Counted from the stretch's first letter, positions 22,694 to 32,046 are shown. The stretch: DNA of 42,080 bases from Ardenticatenaceae bacterium (GCA_030065875.1 JASJCR010000064.1:1-42080); one strand, 5' to 3'. Numbers and translations are program-made. Notes: a model not told the origin generated them from the sequence alone.

Positions 22694-25600
22694 ATGTCCG
22701 AAGATTTTGTCTTTCGCGGCCGAGTGGCCGATGTGGATCCGGAATTACACGATCTCTTTGAGCGCGAACGTGTTCGTCAGGAAAAAACGGTGATTCTGAT
22801 TCCATCAGAAAGTATGGCACCGGATGCGGTTGAAGAGGCGATGGGGAGCAAATTTGGCAATATTTACGCCGAAGGGTACCCCCGGGAAAGCAGTCGCAAA
22901 CAAACAGAAGAAGAAATTCTGGATGTCGAGAAAGAGTTAGCCCTGTACCGGCGCAACAGCGATCCGCGATATTACAAAGGGGTTGAATACGCTGACGTTT
23001 TGGAAGCTCTGGCCCGTCGCCGCGCGGCCGAGCTCTTTGCCGCCAATGGGGTGACGGCCGATCAGCTGTACGTTAATGTGCAAACGTTGAGCGGTGGGCC
23101 GGCCAACAGCGCCCTGTATTCGGCCGTCTTAAAACCCGGCGATACGATTATGGGGTTAAAATTGGCTGATGGGGGTCATTTGTCACACGGGGCCCCGGTG
23201 AACCGGTCCGGATCGATTTACAAGAGCATTAGCTATATTGTCGATGCGGAAACAGAACGGTTTGATTACGAGGCCATCGAGAAAATGGCCCTGGAAATTC
23301 AGCCGGATTTAATTGTGGCCGGATTTTCCGCTTATCCGCTCGTTATCGACTGGCAGCGATTCCGCGTCATTGCCGACAAGGTGGGGGCTCATCTTCATGC
23401 CGATATCGCCCACATTTCCGGATTGGTGGCGGCGGGGGTTCACCCCAGCCCGATTGGGGTAGCTGATTCGGTGATGACGACGACCCATAAGTCGCTTTGT
23501 GGGCCGCGAGGCGCGATGTTGTTAACCCATCGAGCGGATATCGGCCGCAAAATTGACAAGGCGGTTTTCCCTGGCGAGCAGGGAGGGGGACATTTTAACA
23601 CCATCGGGGCGCTGGCTGTGGCCTTAAAATTGGCCCTGACCCCTCAATTTAAATCTTTGCAACATCAAATCGTGGCCAATGCCTCCAGGTTAGCCCAGAA
23701 GCTGCAGGAACACGGGCTGCGTGTCGTGGCTGGAAAATCGGAAAATCACCTGCTGTTAATCGATTGCACCACTGTTAAAAACGAGAACGGGGTGGGTCTT
23801 GATGGGGACTCAGCCGCGCGCATCCTGGATGTGGCCGGAATTGTCACCAACCGCAATACCATTCCCGGAGATCGATCCGCTCTGACCCCATCTGGGGTAC
23901 GTATTGGCACCGTGTGGATTACTCAGCTGGGATTTAAAGAAAAAGAGATCGACCAGCTGGCCGAGGCGATTGCCGTGCTGCTCAACAACTCCGTTCCGGT
24001 TGAATACCCGGGGCGAATACGGCGGCGCACCAGACGGGCAAAAGTTGCTTATCACGCCTTAAAACGAGCTCGTGAGCTGGTGCGGCAGATGACCAAACAG
24101 CCTGTTGAAACGGCCGAAAGCGAGGCCCACACCCTGCAGGTTCGGGGAAATGTCGCTCAGGCATTTTTAGATGGGGCACTGACCACGGACGTCAACATGT
24201 TAAATATCGGGGAAAGCGGCTCATCCGCGGTGATTGTGGATGAGAACGCAACTTATCCGCTAACGATTGAGCGTGCGGCTGCCGATCGATATTTGCTGCG
24301 GGCTGCGGATGGGGCGGCCGCGGCGGCTGTAAAATTGTGGCTGCAGGATTTATCAGATGGGTATGTTTTTATCGATGATCCTTATATCAAGCTGCCTGGG
24401 CCGGTGACGGTGGAACACGTTACCGATGCTGATTTGCCCATTCCGGCCGTTGATGCGGTAATCAATCATGAAAAACTGTTTTTTGTCGGCCAATCTTCGG
24501 TTAATTCTTCTGAAGAGCGGACGTCAAAACCGGAATTTGCATGGCAGGAGCCAGCACAATCGGAGCTGCGGCGCACCCATCTCTATCACACGCACGTGGC
24601 CAGCGGAGCCAAAATGGTTGATTTTGCCGGCTATGATATGCCGGTCTGGTATTCATCGGTGGGCGAAGAACACGCTGCGGTACGAAACGGAGCGGCGCTG
24701 TTCGACGTCAGCCACATGGGTGTTTTTAGTTCCTCTGGCTCTCAGGCTCACTCATTTCTCAATGCGGTTACGGCCAACGATTTAACCCGCCTTGGCGTTG
24801 GTAAATCGATGTATACCTATCTGCTAGATCCGGCTGGAGGGGTGATTGACGATTTAATGATCTATCGCATGGGGACACAGGAGTTTATCCTGGTGGTCAA
24901 CGCCTCCAACTTGGAAAAAGATTGGGCGTGGCTCAATGCGGTAAACAACCGAGAAGTGCGCATTGATCCCTCGCGGCCGTGGTTGACGATGCCTTACACC
25001 TGTGATCTGAAAGATTTGCGCAAGAGCGATGAACGAACAATTATCGCCCTGCAAGGACCAAAAGCAGGTGTTGTGCTGGCCGAGGCGTTGGGAGAACCGT
25101 TTGCGGCCGCCGCAAAAATGAGGTGGGCTACCCAAAGTCAAATTGAGGGCTTCATTGTTTCCCGAACCGGTTACACTGGGGAAAAGATGGCGTTTGAGCT
25201 GTTGGTCCCCGCCGACCAGCTGGTGACTACCTGGGAGAAGCTAATTGCCGCCGGGGCCACCCCGGCCGGTTTAGCCGCTCGCGACAGTACGCGTACGGAG
25301 GCCGGACTCCCGCTTTATGGTCATGAGTTAGCGGGTAAGCACAATATTGACCCCGATACGGCCACGTTTGGTCAGTATATAAAGCCGTGGAAGCCGTTCT
25401 TTATTGGACGCAAAGGTTATCTCAAGCAGTACGAAACCCATCAAAATACCATCGTGCGCTTTACAATGGATGATAAAGGGGTGCGCCGGCCGGTCCAGGG
25501 TGATCCGATTATCGATAAACGCGGCAAAGTGGTCGGTGTGGTCACCAGCTGCGCGATCGATTCTGACGGATCGCTGACCGGGATGGCTCTGGTGCCGATG

Positions 25601-25741
25601 AGCTACCGCAAACCGGGATCGCCGATGTTTATTTATCAGCTAGGGGGCGGTGTAAAGCCGGTTAAAGGACCGGCGGAAATAAAAGTAGGGTCCCGTTTGC
25701 CAAAGCCGGATACGGCCACGGTACGCAAACGCTTTATGTGA
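22694..25741 (+). CDS. glyA-gcvT: Serine hydroxymethyltransferase - aminomethyltransferase (GcvT) fusion
   Basis: One chain of 1015 residues. Residues about 1-440 are a full PLP-dependent SHMT: LIPSESMAP, LSGGPANSALY, HADIAHISGLVAAG and PLP Lys266 in TTTHKSLCGPRG. Residues about 625-1015 are a GcvT/T-protein-like domain: GAKMVDFAGYDMPVWY, FDVSHMG, GGVIDDLMIYR, RTGYTGE, AARDSTRTEAGLPLYGHEL, then the C-terminal barrel. The middle (about 440-620) begins with a basic helix and then resembles a degraded GcvT N-terminal segment. Both halves use tetrahydrofolate one-carbon units, so the fusion could link serine and glycine breakdown. The ATG at 22694 is chosen; a TTG at 22676 coincides with the GAGGAG ribosome-binding site. 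No gcvH or gcvP is nearby. Confidence 0.93.
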   Translation: MSEDFVFRGRVADVDPELHDLFERERVRQEKTVILIPSESMAPDAVEEAMGSKFGNIYAEGYPRESSRKQTEEEILDVEKELALYRRNSDPRYYKGVEYADVLEALARRRAAELFAANGVTADQLYVNVQTLSGGPANSALYSAVLKPGDTIMGLKLADGGHLSHGAPVNRSGSIYKSISYIVDAETERFDYEAIEKMALEIQPDLIVAGFSAYPLVIDWQRFRVIADKVGAHLHADIAHISGLVAAGVHPSPIGVADSVMTTTHKSLCGPRGAMLLTHRADIGRKIDKAVFPGEQGGGHFNTIGALAVALKLALTPQFKSLQHQIVANASRLAQKLQEHGLRVVAGKSENHLLLIDCTTVKNENGVGLDGDSAARILDVAGIVTNRNTIPGDRSALTPSGVRIGTVWITQLGFKEKEIDQLAEAIAVLLNNSVPVEYPGRIRRRTRRAKVAYHALKRARELVRQMTKQPVETAESEAHTLQVRGNVAQAFLDGALTTDVNMLNIGESGSSAVIVDENATYPLTIERAAADRYLLRAADGAAAAAVKLWLQDLSDGYVFIDDPYIKLPGPVTVEHVTDADLPIPAVDAVINHEKLFFVGQSSVNSSEERTSKPEFAWQEPAQSELRRTHLYHTHVASGAKMVDFAGYDMPVWYSSVGEEHAAVRNGAALFDVSHMGVFSSSGSQAHSFLNAVTANDLTRLGVGKSMYTYLLDPAGGVIDDLMIYRMGTQEFILVVNASNLEKDWAWLNAVNNREVRIDPSRPWLTMPYTCDLKDLRKSDERTIIALQGPKAGVVLAEALGEPFAAAAKMRWATQSQIEGFIVSRTGYTGEKMAFELLVPADQLVTTWEKLIAAGATPAGLAARDSTRTEAGLPLYGHELAGKHNIDPDTATFGQYIKPWKPFFIGRKGYLKQYETHQNTIVRFTMDDKGVRRPVQGDPIIDKRGKVVGVVTSCAIDSDGSLTGMALVPMSYRKPGSPMFIYQLGGGVKPVKGPAEIKVGSRLPKPDTATVRKRFM

Positions 25742-25770
25742 TGGGATTTCGGCACTCACGTAGTCCAACA

Positions 25771-26040
25771 AGCTCCCCTCCCCGCGTCGGGTTAAATGGC
25801 GGACAGGTCGGCTGCAAACTACATGTCATTCAGAACGGAGCGCAGCGGAGTGAAGAATCTCATCAAGCTGTCTTTTAGGAGGGCTGATTGGAAGAGATGA
25901 AAGCCCCTGGATGGCAAACGACACTTTCATGTCAGTTGGCGGGATCCTTCGCTGCGCTCAGGATGACAGGGGGTCCGCGACCGATGAATCGGGTTATTGA
26001 AGGCCTGTCTGCCCTTTAACCGCGTCGGGGAAGGGGGATC
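25771..26040. repeat. Nested palindromic MITE-like element
   Basis: A 270-bp non-coding element made of nested inverted repeats. Outer arms: 25774-25812 (CCCCTCCCCGCGTCGGGTTA and on) against 26000-26038. Middle arms: 25824-25861 (GTCATTCAGAACGGAGCGCA and on) against 25941-25969 (GGATCCTTCGCTGCGCTCAG and on). Inner: GATGAAAG (25897-25904) against CTTTCATG (25924-25931). The middle arm matches the well-known bacterial repeat of the type GTCATTCTGAGCGCAGCGAA. There is no open reading frame, and I could not define target-site duplications. Confidence 0.7.
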
Positions 26041-26104
26041 TATTGGGCTAAAAAGCGCATTTTCTCATTGATCAAACTCATTTTGTTCATTTAGTAGGCG
26101 TTTA

Positions 26105-26129
26105 GGGCCGAGTTAAAACAACTCGGCCC
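26105..26129. terminator. Terminator hairpin after purA
   Basis: GGGCCGAGTT (26105-26114), AAAAC loop, AACTCGGCCC (26120-26129): a perfect 10-bp stem 26 bases beyond the purA stop. The flanks are A/T-rich (ATTGTTTGTT on the plus strand), so it may work in both directions. Confidence 0.75.
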
Positions 26130-26154
26130 ATTGTTTGTTAATAGCCTCAAAAAG

Positions 26155-27444
26155 TTAAACCGTAACCACCTGATCCCGTTCAGGGCCGACAGATACCAGT
26201 CGAATTGGCACGTTCAAAAAAGATTCAATAAAAGCGATGTACGCCTGAGCATTTTCAGGCAGTTCATCGATCGTGCGGCATTCACGAATATCTTCTTCCC
26301 AGCCAGGGAGGGCTTTGTAGATGGGTTGGCAGTTGGCCAAGGTTGATAAATCGGCCGGAGGATAATTAAGCCGCTGGCCATCCGTGTCATAGGCGATACA
26401 AACCGGAATTTCCGGAATACCGCTTAAAATATCGAGTTTGGTGACGCACAGTTCAGTAAATCCGTTGATGCGCACCGCATGGCTCAAAATCACCAAATCA
26501 AGCCAGCCAACCCGCCGCGGCCGGCCGGTTGTGGTGCCGTACTCATCCCATGGATTTTTTCCGGTTCCCCGCAGGCGAAGGGCATCCTCCCCATCAAGTT
26601 CCGTGGTAAATGGTCCTCCACCAACCCGACTGCTAAACGCTTTGGCAACCCCCCAGACTTTGTCGACCTGTATTGCCCCCACACCTAAACCGGTCAAAAC
26701 TCCTCCGATGGTGGGTGAGGAGCTGGTCACAAAGGGATAGGTGCCGTGATCGATGTCGAGCATGGTTCCCTGGGCACCTTCGGCTAAAACCGGCCGGCCC
26801 TCTTTTAAAAATTCATCGATTAAAACTGAACCATCCGCCAGGTGAGGAGCCAATCGCTGCCCGAAATGGGCAAATTCGGCGGCAATTTTTTCGGCGTCGA
26901 TCGGTTCGGCACCATAGACCCTGGTTAAAATTTCGTTGTGAGTTGAAACGTGATCGTGTACCGCCTCGGCCAGCTCTTCCGGTTTATCGAGCAAACCGGC
27001 ACGCAGTCCGGATCGGCCGATTTTTTCAGCGTAGGCTGGACCAATTCCCCGCAATGTGGTCCCAATGGCTTTGTCGCCCCGCTGGGATTCACGGGCCTGA
27101 TCCAATGCTTTGTGAACCGGGGTGATGAGGTGGGTTCGGCGATCGATTTTTAGCCGATGGGGGGAAACATCAATGCCTCGTTTGGCCAATCCTTCAATTT
27201 CCCGAATAAATACGGCCGGATTTAAAACCGCACCATTGCCCACGAGGCAGGTGACCCCTGCGTGGATGATTCCCGAGGGAATTAAGTGAAGTTTAAACGT
27301 TTCTCCATCAACAGCAACGGTATGACCGGCGTTGTCACCACCACTAAAGCGGGCTACTAAAGCGGCTTCTCGAGCCAGCAAATCAGTAACGCGTCCTTTT
27401 CCTTCATCTCCCCACTGTGCCCCAATAACGATATCGAGCGGCAT
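26155..27444 (-). CDS. purA: Adenylosuccinate synthetase
   Basis: Joins IMP and aspartate at the expense of GTP, the first step from IMP to AMP. The N-terminal GTP-binding signature IVIGAQWGDEGKGRVTDLLA holds the catalytic Asp and the P-loop-like GDEGKG. GGDNAGHTV, the LVGNGAVLNP segment, GTTLRGIGPAY, EGAQGTMLDIDHGTYPFVTSS and TTTGRPRRVGW complete the family pattern. The 429 residues are of usual length. GAAGGAG lies seven bases before the ATG. It stands alone between repeats. Confidence 0.97.
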   Translation of the reverse strand: MPLDIVIGAQWGDEGKGRVTDLLAREAALVARFSGGDNAGHTVAVDGETFKLHLIPSGIIHAGVTCLVGNGAVLNPAVFIREIEGLAKRGIDVSPHRLKIDRRTHLITPVHKALDQARESQRGDKAIGTTLRGIGPAYAEKIGRSGLRAGLLDKPEELAEAVHDHVSTHNEILTRVYGAEPIDAEKIAAEFAHFGQRLAPHLADGSVLIDEFLKEGRPVLAEGAQGTMLDIDHGTYPFVTSSSPTIGGVLTGLGVGAIQVDKVWGVAKAFSSRVGGGPFTTELDGEDALRLRGTGKNPWDEYGTTTGRPRRVGWLDLVILSHAVRINGFTELCVTKLDILSGIPEIPVCIAYDTDGQRLNYPPADLSTLANCQPIYKALPGWEEDIRECRTIDELPENAQAYIAFIESFLNVPIRLVSVGPERDQVVTV

Positions 27445-27893
27445 TCTTATTCTCCTTCAAACATATTGCGAGACTGTGCACATGAGCGTAGCTATGGCAG
27501 CGGTTTTCCCGTGCACGAGGCCCAAACGACGTATTGGGCGATGAGGTGACCGTGCCCGTAACTCATTTGCTGATTTTTGGTAACTCCGGTGTAGACGTAA
27601 ACAAACCCGACTCCTTATTACTTTTGGAATCGGGTTTGGATTGTTTATTATGGGCAAACCGGGTGAAAGTTCGGCTTGTTGAATGGCGGTTGGTATCATT
27701 TTCCGCACCAGAGCTGCCTATTTTGGCGAATTTTTCTGGCACATCATGTGCCGATTAATTATACGACTGTAGTAGACATCAGACAACAGTTTACAGACCA
27801 CAGACATCAGACTTCAGATGACAGAGATTGATCGGAGAATATCAAACAAGCCGACATAGTATTATCTGATGTCTGTGGTCTGTTGTCTGTCGT
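27445..27893. other. 449-bp gene-free gap between purA and the L,D-transpeptidase gene
   Basis: It holds three inverted structures: GCCCAA/TTGGGC (27520-27525 with 27534-27539), an 11-of-12 paired stem at 27603-27637 (AAACCCGACTCC with GGAATCGGGTTT), and the word repeat from 27767. The purA promoter should be here but no confident box pair was found. Short open frames in it have no start signals or recognisable protein. Confidence 0.45.
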
Positions 27894-27901
27894 CTAGTAG
27901 T
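27767..27901. repeat. CAGACATCAGAC-word inverted repeat overlapping a stop codon
   Basis: The left arm (27767-27820) reads through words such as AGACATCAGACAACAG and CAGACCACAGACATCAGAC. The right arm (27863-27901) is the degenerate reverse complement (ATCTGATGTCTGTGGTCTGT and on). About 40 bases separate them. The right arm covers the L,D-transpeptidase stop codon at 27894-27896. The same word makes up the tandem array at the end of the window. Confidence 0.8.
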
Positions 27902-29099
27902 GAACGTTGACCAGCGTCCCGTAATCCGCCCATTGGTAGAGCCATTCGGCATCGGAAAGAGAAAGGTTGACGCAACCATGGCTCATTGGTTGGCCAAAAT
28001 TGTTGTGCCAGTAAGCGCCGTGCAGAGCAAAATCTCCATAAAAGTATTGCACGTGCGGCACGTTGGGGGTGACGTAATCAAAACCTAACCGCGTGCCGTC
28101 CATCGTTTGACTTTCCAGTCGATAGTAAATTCTAAATTGACCGGTCACCGTGTAGTTGGGAGCCAATCCGGATGAAATGGCGGTTTCGTAAATGGGTGTT
28201 GTTCCTTCATAGGCCACGAGCCATTGATCGGTTAGGTTCACGTCAACCCACCGCTCACTGGGGCCAACGGCCGGCCAACTAACGTTGACATACTCATTGA
28301 TGACGGCCGTAGGAACCAATGTGGGGGTTGGTTCCGGCGTGTTGGTCGGCAAGGGCGTTGGGGTCCACTCGGTTAAGGCAATATTTGAGGCGGTGATCTC
28401 TTTGCGCTGGAGAGGGGATTGTGTGGGAGTAGCCGTTGGCCCTGGGGTGGATGTTGGGGCGATATCCGGCGTTGATGTGGGTGAATTCTGGGCCAGTTGG
28501 GCAACTAATTGAAGATCATCGCCTTCTTTTGCCTCCTGAATGGGAGCGGCAAGTTGAGCCGTTTGGTGATCGAGATTATCTTCAGCAGCGATGGCATCAC
28601 CATTGATTCCCAACCAAATCCAGTAAAAACCAAAGATCAAAATCAGGGCAACGCCTACTGCCGCCGACCAAAGAACGCTCGTTGTCTTCTTTGCCGGGAC
28701 GGGCACAACCTCTTCTTTTGCCGATTTTGATGGCGTTTTGGGAAGAAGTTGGGACCGAAGCCGCTCAACAACCGGATCGGCTGTGGCCGCCTTTGCAGCT
28801 TCCCGTGTTGGAGGGTTTACTTTAGCGGTTTTTCCAAGAGGTTTTTGATGTTTAGGTGCTTTTCCCAGCGCCTGTCGGGCTTTAACCACGGCCGGTTGGC
28901 CCGGTGCCAGAGCTTCCGCCCTGGCCAGACAGGCGGCCTTTTTTTCCGGAGGAGCAATTGTGGCCAAAAGCAGCCACACCCGAAAATCATCCGGCCGGGT
29001 ACGAAGCAGGTTTTTCAGGATTTGAGCGGCTTCTTTTTTGCGGCCTGCTTTCACGGCCGCCTGCGCTTCGCTTAGGGTGTTGTGGCTTGGATCTGGCAT
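27894..29099 (-). CDS. L,D-transpeptidase (YkuD domain) with N-terminal helical repeat and Thr/Pro stalk
   Basis: 401 residues. Residues about 8-85 look like TPR-type helical repeats (AGRKKEAAQILKNLLRTRPDD). A transmembrane helix (about 142-165) is followed by a Ser/Thr/Pro-rich stretch and a YkuD catalytic domain near the C-terminus. The active-site motif MSHGCVNLS holds His374 and Cys376; the upstream ALHGAYWHNNFG is also typical. Such enzymes make 3-3 crosslinks in peptidoglycan or attach proteins to it. Topology would put the TPR part in the cytoplasm and the catalytic domain outside. The start at 29099 lies just after the amidase stop; an in-frame ATG at 29123 overlaps that gene. Confidence 0.9.
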   Translation of the reverse strand: MPDPSHNTLSEAQAAVKAGRKKEAAQILKNLLRTRPDDFRVWLLLATIAPPEKKAACLARAEALAPGQPAVVKARQALGKAPKHQKPLGKTAKVNPPTREAAKAATADPVVERLRSQLLPKTPSKSAKEEVVPVPAKKTTSVLWSAAVGVALILIFGFYWIWLGINGDAIAAEDNLDHQTAQLAAPIQEAKEGDDLQLVAQLAQNSPTSTPDIAPTSTPGPTATPTQSPLQRKEITASNIALTEWTPTPLPTNTPEPTPTLVPTAVINEYVNVSWPAVGPSERWVDVNLTDQWLVAYEGTTPIYETAISSGLAPNYTVTGQFRIYYRLESQTMDGTRLGFDYVTPNVPHVQYFYGDFALHGAYWHNNFGQPMSHGCVNLSLSDAEWLYQWADYGTLVNVHY

Positions 29100-29104
29100 G
29101 GTCG

Positions 29105-29869
29105 TTACTGGTTGAGAAAACAAAGAATCCCGTCCACGACCCCTTGAGCCGGTAATTCGGGCTGCTGGGTGAGTAAGGACCGATCTTGATACATAAACCC
29201 GGTTTCCAGGATAATTGCGGGGGTACCGGGGGCCAAAAGACGAAACGCATGATAGTCGGTCATATGGGTGGTGATCGTATTGGGATGGATGCTTAACCCG
29301 GTTACCGAACCATATGCCTGCTCCATACAGGTTACCAGTTGGGTGGAATCGGTGATCGACGAACCGGCAACTTTATAGCCGGTAACGCTCGATCCGAAGT
29401 CGATACAGGAATCGGCATGAATCGATATCATCATCGTGCCGTCAAAATTATTAAGTCGTACGTCAAACTCATCAAGCAGGGTGGCCGATAGACCCTGTTC
29501 TTCGAGTTTGCTGACAACCAGATCGGAAATCTCGGTATTGATTTCCAGCTCTGTTAACCCATCATCACACACCGCCCCCGAATCGCTGCCGCGATGCCCG
29601 ACAATAATTGCGATTTGCAGCGGGGCCTCAGTTTGGGCAAAGCGCTGCTGAGCCTGGCGGCCGGGAATCGGTTTGGTGATGGCTGCAGAAAGGGTCTGGC
29701 CGTTGCCGATAATCGCGGCGGCCTCAGCCGAGGCCTCTCCGGTAGGAATAAAGTAGGCATAGATGGTCAACATGCCCGCCCCCGCAATTAGAAAAAAGAG
29801 GAAAATAGCGATATTTCGACGCAGGGTATCTAAAATGGGTGGTGAATCAAAGGGTGAGGGTGATTCCAT
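29105..29869 (-). CDS. N-acetylmuramoyl-L-alanine amidase (Amidase_3)
   Basis: Zinc amidase that cuts the bond between muramic acid and the peptide stem. 254 residues with an N-terminal anchor helix (about 19-40) and the Amidase_3 fold. Zinc ligands are visible: His92 (VGHRGSDSG), Glu107 (GLTELEIN) and His151 (SIHADS); the catalytic Glu222 is in ILETGFM. Cys101, Cys155 and Cys181 might form disulfides. It lies directly upstream of the L,D-transpeptidase, five bases apart, so the two wall enzymes are very likely an operon. Confidence 0.93.
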   Translation of the reverse strand: MESPSPFDSPPILDTLRRNIAIFLFFLIAGAGMLTIYAYFIPTGEASAEAAAIIGNGQTLSAAITKPIPGRQAQQRFAQTEAPLQIAIIVGHRGSDSGAVCDDGLTELEINTEISDLVVSKLEEQGLSATLLDEFDVRLNNFDGTMMISIHADSCIDFGSSVTGYKVAGSSITDSTQLVTCMEQAYGSVTGLSIHPNTITTHMTDYHAFRLLAPGTPAIILETGFMYQDRSLLTQQPELPAQGVVDGILCFLNQ

Positions 29870-29971
29870 GCGCCTATTCTACACAACTTATGCAGTTTAC
29901 GTAAAGTGAATTTTGAGGGTTTGCCGGCGTACGTTGGTCCTGGGCAGAGAAAGGTGAAGACTTGATGGTGA

Positions 29972-30001
29972 CGTAGGGCTGTGATCGCCTACAGCCCTAC
30001 G
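29972..30001. terminator. Palindromic hairpin between malQ and the amidase gene
   Basis: CGTAGGGCTGT (29972-29982), eight-base loop, ACAGCCCTACG (29991-30001), a perfect 11-bp stem nine bases after the malQ stop. There is no T run on the minus strand. It probably ends or stabilises the malQ transcript, and could also be a REP-type repeat. Confidence 0.6.
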
Positions 30002-30010
30002 CCTAAGGTT

Positions 30011-31525
30011 TTACTCGGTATTTTGTTCTGCCAAGCGGCCGTACAGCAAGGTCATCTCGTACAATCTGTCGGATATGCTGCTGTCTAACATCTCGGGCGC
30101 GAATCGCCAGGCCCAATAACCGCCTGTTTTTCCAGGAAAATTCATGCGCGCCTTGTTGTCAAGCGTCATTAAATCTTGCAGCGGAATAATCGCCATGACG
30201 GCCACCGATGATAAGGCAAGCCGGATCATATCCCACACGATGTCAAAACCGTCGCGAGCGACGTAGCGGCGCACGTGATCCTGTTCATCTTCGCTGGCGT
30301 TTTGGTACCAGCCGAAAGCGGTTTCGTTGTCGTGAGATCCGGTGTAAACAACGCAATTGGGGATAAAATTGTGAGGTAAAAAGTTGCTGTTTTTCTCACC
30401 GCCAAAAGCGAACTGTAAAATTTTCATGCCGGGAAAACCCGCTTCATCGCGCAGGTTTTCAACCTCGGGGGTAATCACGCCGAGATCTTCGGCGATAATC
30501 GGTAAGCGGCCGAGTTTGTTTTCCAGCGTTTTGAAAAACTCGACCCCTGGCCCCTTCACCCACTGGCCGACGACGGCGGTTGGTTCATCGGCCGGGATTT
30601 CCCAATAAGCCTCAAAACCGCGAAAATGATCGATACGGGTGATATCCGCCAGAACAAACGCTTCTTTTAAGCGAGCCTCCCACCACACATAATCGTTTTC
30701 CATTAATTTATCCCAGCGGTAGAGCGGGTTGCCCCATCGCTGCCCGGTTTCACTGAAGTAATCGGGCGGCACGCCGGCAATCACCTGCGGTGACCCATCC
30801 TCATTCAAATAAAATAGGTGGCGGTTGCCCCACACATCAGCGCTATCAAAAGCCACAAAAATCGGCATATCGCCAATGATGCTGATCCCCTTATCGTTGG
30901 CATATTGCTTGACCTTCAACCATTGGGTGAAAAACAGAAACTGAATAAATTTCTGGTAGGCCACCTCATCTTTTAATTTTTCCAACCAGTAAGCCATTGC
31001 TTTGGGTTTACGGTCGCGGATATCGGCCGGCCAGGTATTCCAAACACCCCCTTCATGTTCCACAAAGTAACCCTTGAGGGCCATAAACAAGGCGTAATCA
31101 TCGAGCCACCACCCTTTCTCATCGCAAAACGCCTCAAACTGTTTTTGCTGTTCTTCCTGGCCTTTTGCCTGAAAGTGGTGAAACGATTGATGGAGCAGGT
31201 CATTTTTGTAGTGAATGACCCACCCATAATCAACGCGATGAGCCGGAAAGGGGGGAACTTTTTCGACGGCCGCCGGAGGCAGATAACCGTCACGGACGAG
31301 GTGATCTGGGCTGATGAGTAGGGGGTTTCCGGCAAATGCAGAAAAGCTCTGATATGGCGAATCACCGTAGCCAGTCGGTCCCAACGGCAAAGTTTGCCAT
31401 AGGGTTTGTCCAGAGGTTTCCAAAAAATTGATAAATTCATAGGCGCTGTCGCCACAATCACCGATGCCATAGCGGCTGGGTAAGGATGATGGGTGGAGCA
31501 GAACACCTGCTGATCGAACAAACAT
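30011..31525 (-). CDS. malQ: 4-alpha-glucanotransferase (amylomaltase)
   Basis: GH77 enzyme that transfers alpha-1,4-glucan segments in maltodextrin or glycogen metabolism. Typical stretches: RSAGVLLHPSSLPSRYGIGDCG, WQTLPLGPTGYGDSPYQSFSAFAGNP, GDMPIFVAFDSADVW, the nucleophile region ITRIDHFRGFEAYWEIP, IAEDLGVITPEV and TGSHDNETAFGW. The start is set at 31525 (504 residues), with GAGG upstream; a TTG codon 12 bases earlier falls within that ribosome-binding site. It is divergent from ftsH across a 565-bp gap. No other glycogen genes are here. Confidence 0.96.
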   Translation of the reverse strand: MFVRSAGVLLHPSSLPSRYGIGDCGDSAYEFINFLETSGQTLWQTLPLGPTGYGDSPYQSFSAFAGNPLLISPDHLVRDGYLPPAAVEKVPPFPAHRVDYGWVIHYKNDLLHQSFHHFQAKGQEEQQKQFEAFCDEKGWWLDDYALFMALKGYFVEHEGGVWNTWPADIRDRKPKAMAYWLEKLKDEVAYQKFIQFLFFTQWLKVKQYANDKGISIIGDMPIFVAFDSADVWGNRHLFYLNEDGSPQVIAGVPPDYFSETGQRWGNPLYRWDKLMENDYVWWEARLKEAFVLADITRIDHFRGFEAYWEIPADEPTAVVGQWVKGPGVEFFKTLENKLGRLPIIAEDLGVITPEVENLRDEAGFPGMKILQFAFGGEKNSNFLPHNFIPNCVVYTGSHDNETAFGWYQNASEDEQDHVRRYVARDGFDIVWDMIRLALSSVAVMAIIPLQDLMTLDNKARMNFPGKTGGYWAWRFAPEMLDSSISDRLYEMTLLYGRLAEQNTE

Positions 31526-31773
31526 ATAATTCCTCAAATTATAAGGTTTAGCGTCTATCTACCAGATCCAACGGAGGACTTTTTGACGTGCAAAATCATG
31601 CGAATGATCAGATAACCAGTAGGAAAATCGCTCAAATCGTGACGACATCGTCTGATTGCCCCCGATTAACAGCTATTTGGGTAGGTGCAAAAAGAGTGAA
31701 AGAAAATTTGAAACGATGAAGTGTAATTTTGGTTCACAAAAAGGGTCTGGACTGGAAATGTTAGAAGTGCGTG

Positions 31774-31788
31774 AATTGTATCACAATT
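31774..31788. promoter_or_regulatory. Operator-like palindrome upstream of malQ
   Basis: AATTGT, three bases, ACAATT: a perfect 6-3-6 inverted repeat about 250 bp upstream of malQ and 300 bp upstream of ftsH. Its form resembles sites of dimeric repressors, but no regulator gene is adjacent. Confidence 0.3.
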
Positions 31789-32046
31789 GGCCGGTCAGAC
31801 ACCCCCCAAAATAGGACTAAGGTCACAAACGCCTTGTCACCGCCAAGTTTCTGGTTAAAATGAGAATATCAACTAGTACCTGTCGCAAAAAGTGTGGAAT
31901 ATTCGATTGATTTTCCAGGTGATTGTTCCACAAATCCCCTGTTTATTAGAAACCCCCTAGTATTGAGGTGCTTCGGGGAGAATTTACAGGAATCAAATAA
32001 TTTTTTCCTACTTTTTTAAGGATACAAATCTAAGTAAATTTAACTG

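Noticed and set aside
27534..27758. 74-codon open frame in the purA gap
   Set aside because: It spans two hairpins, lacks a start signal and has no family resemblance.
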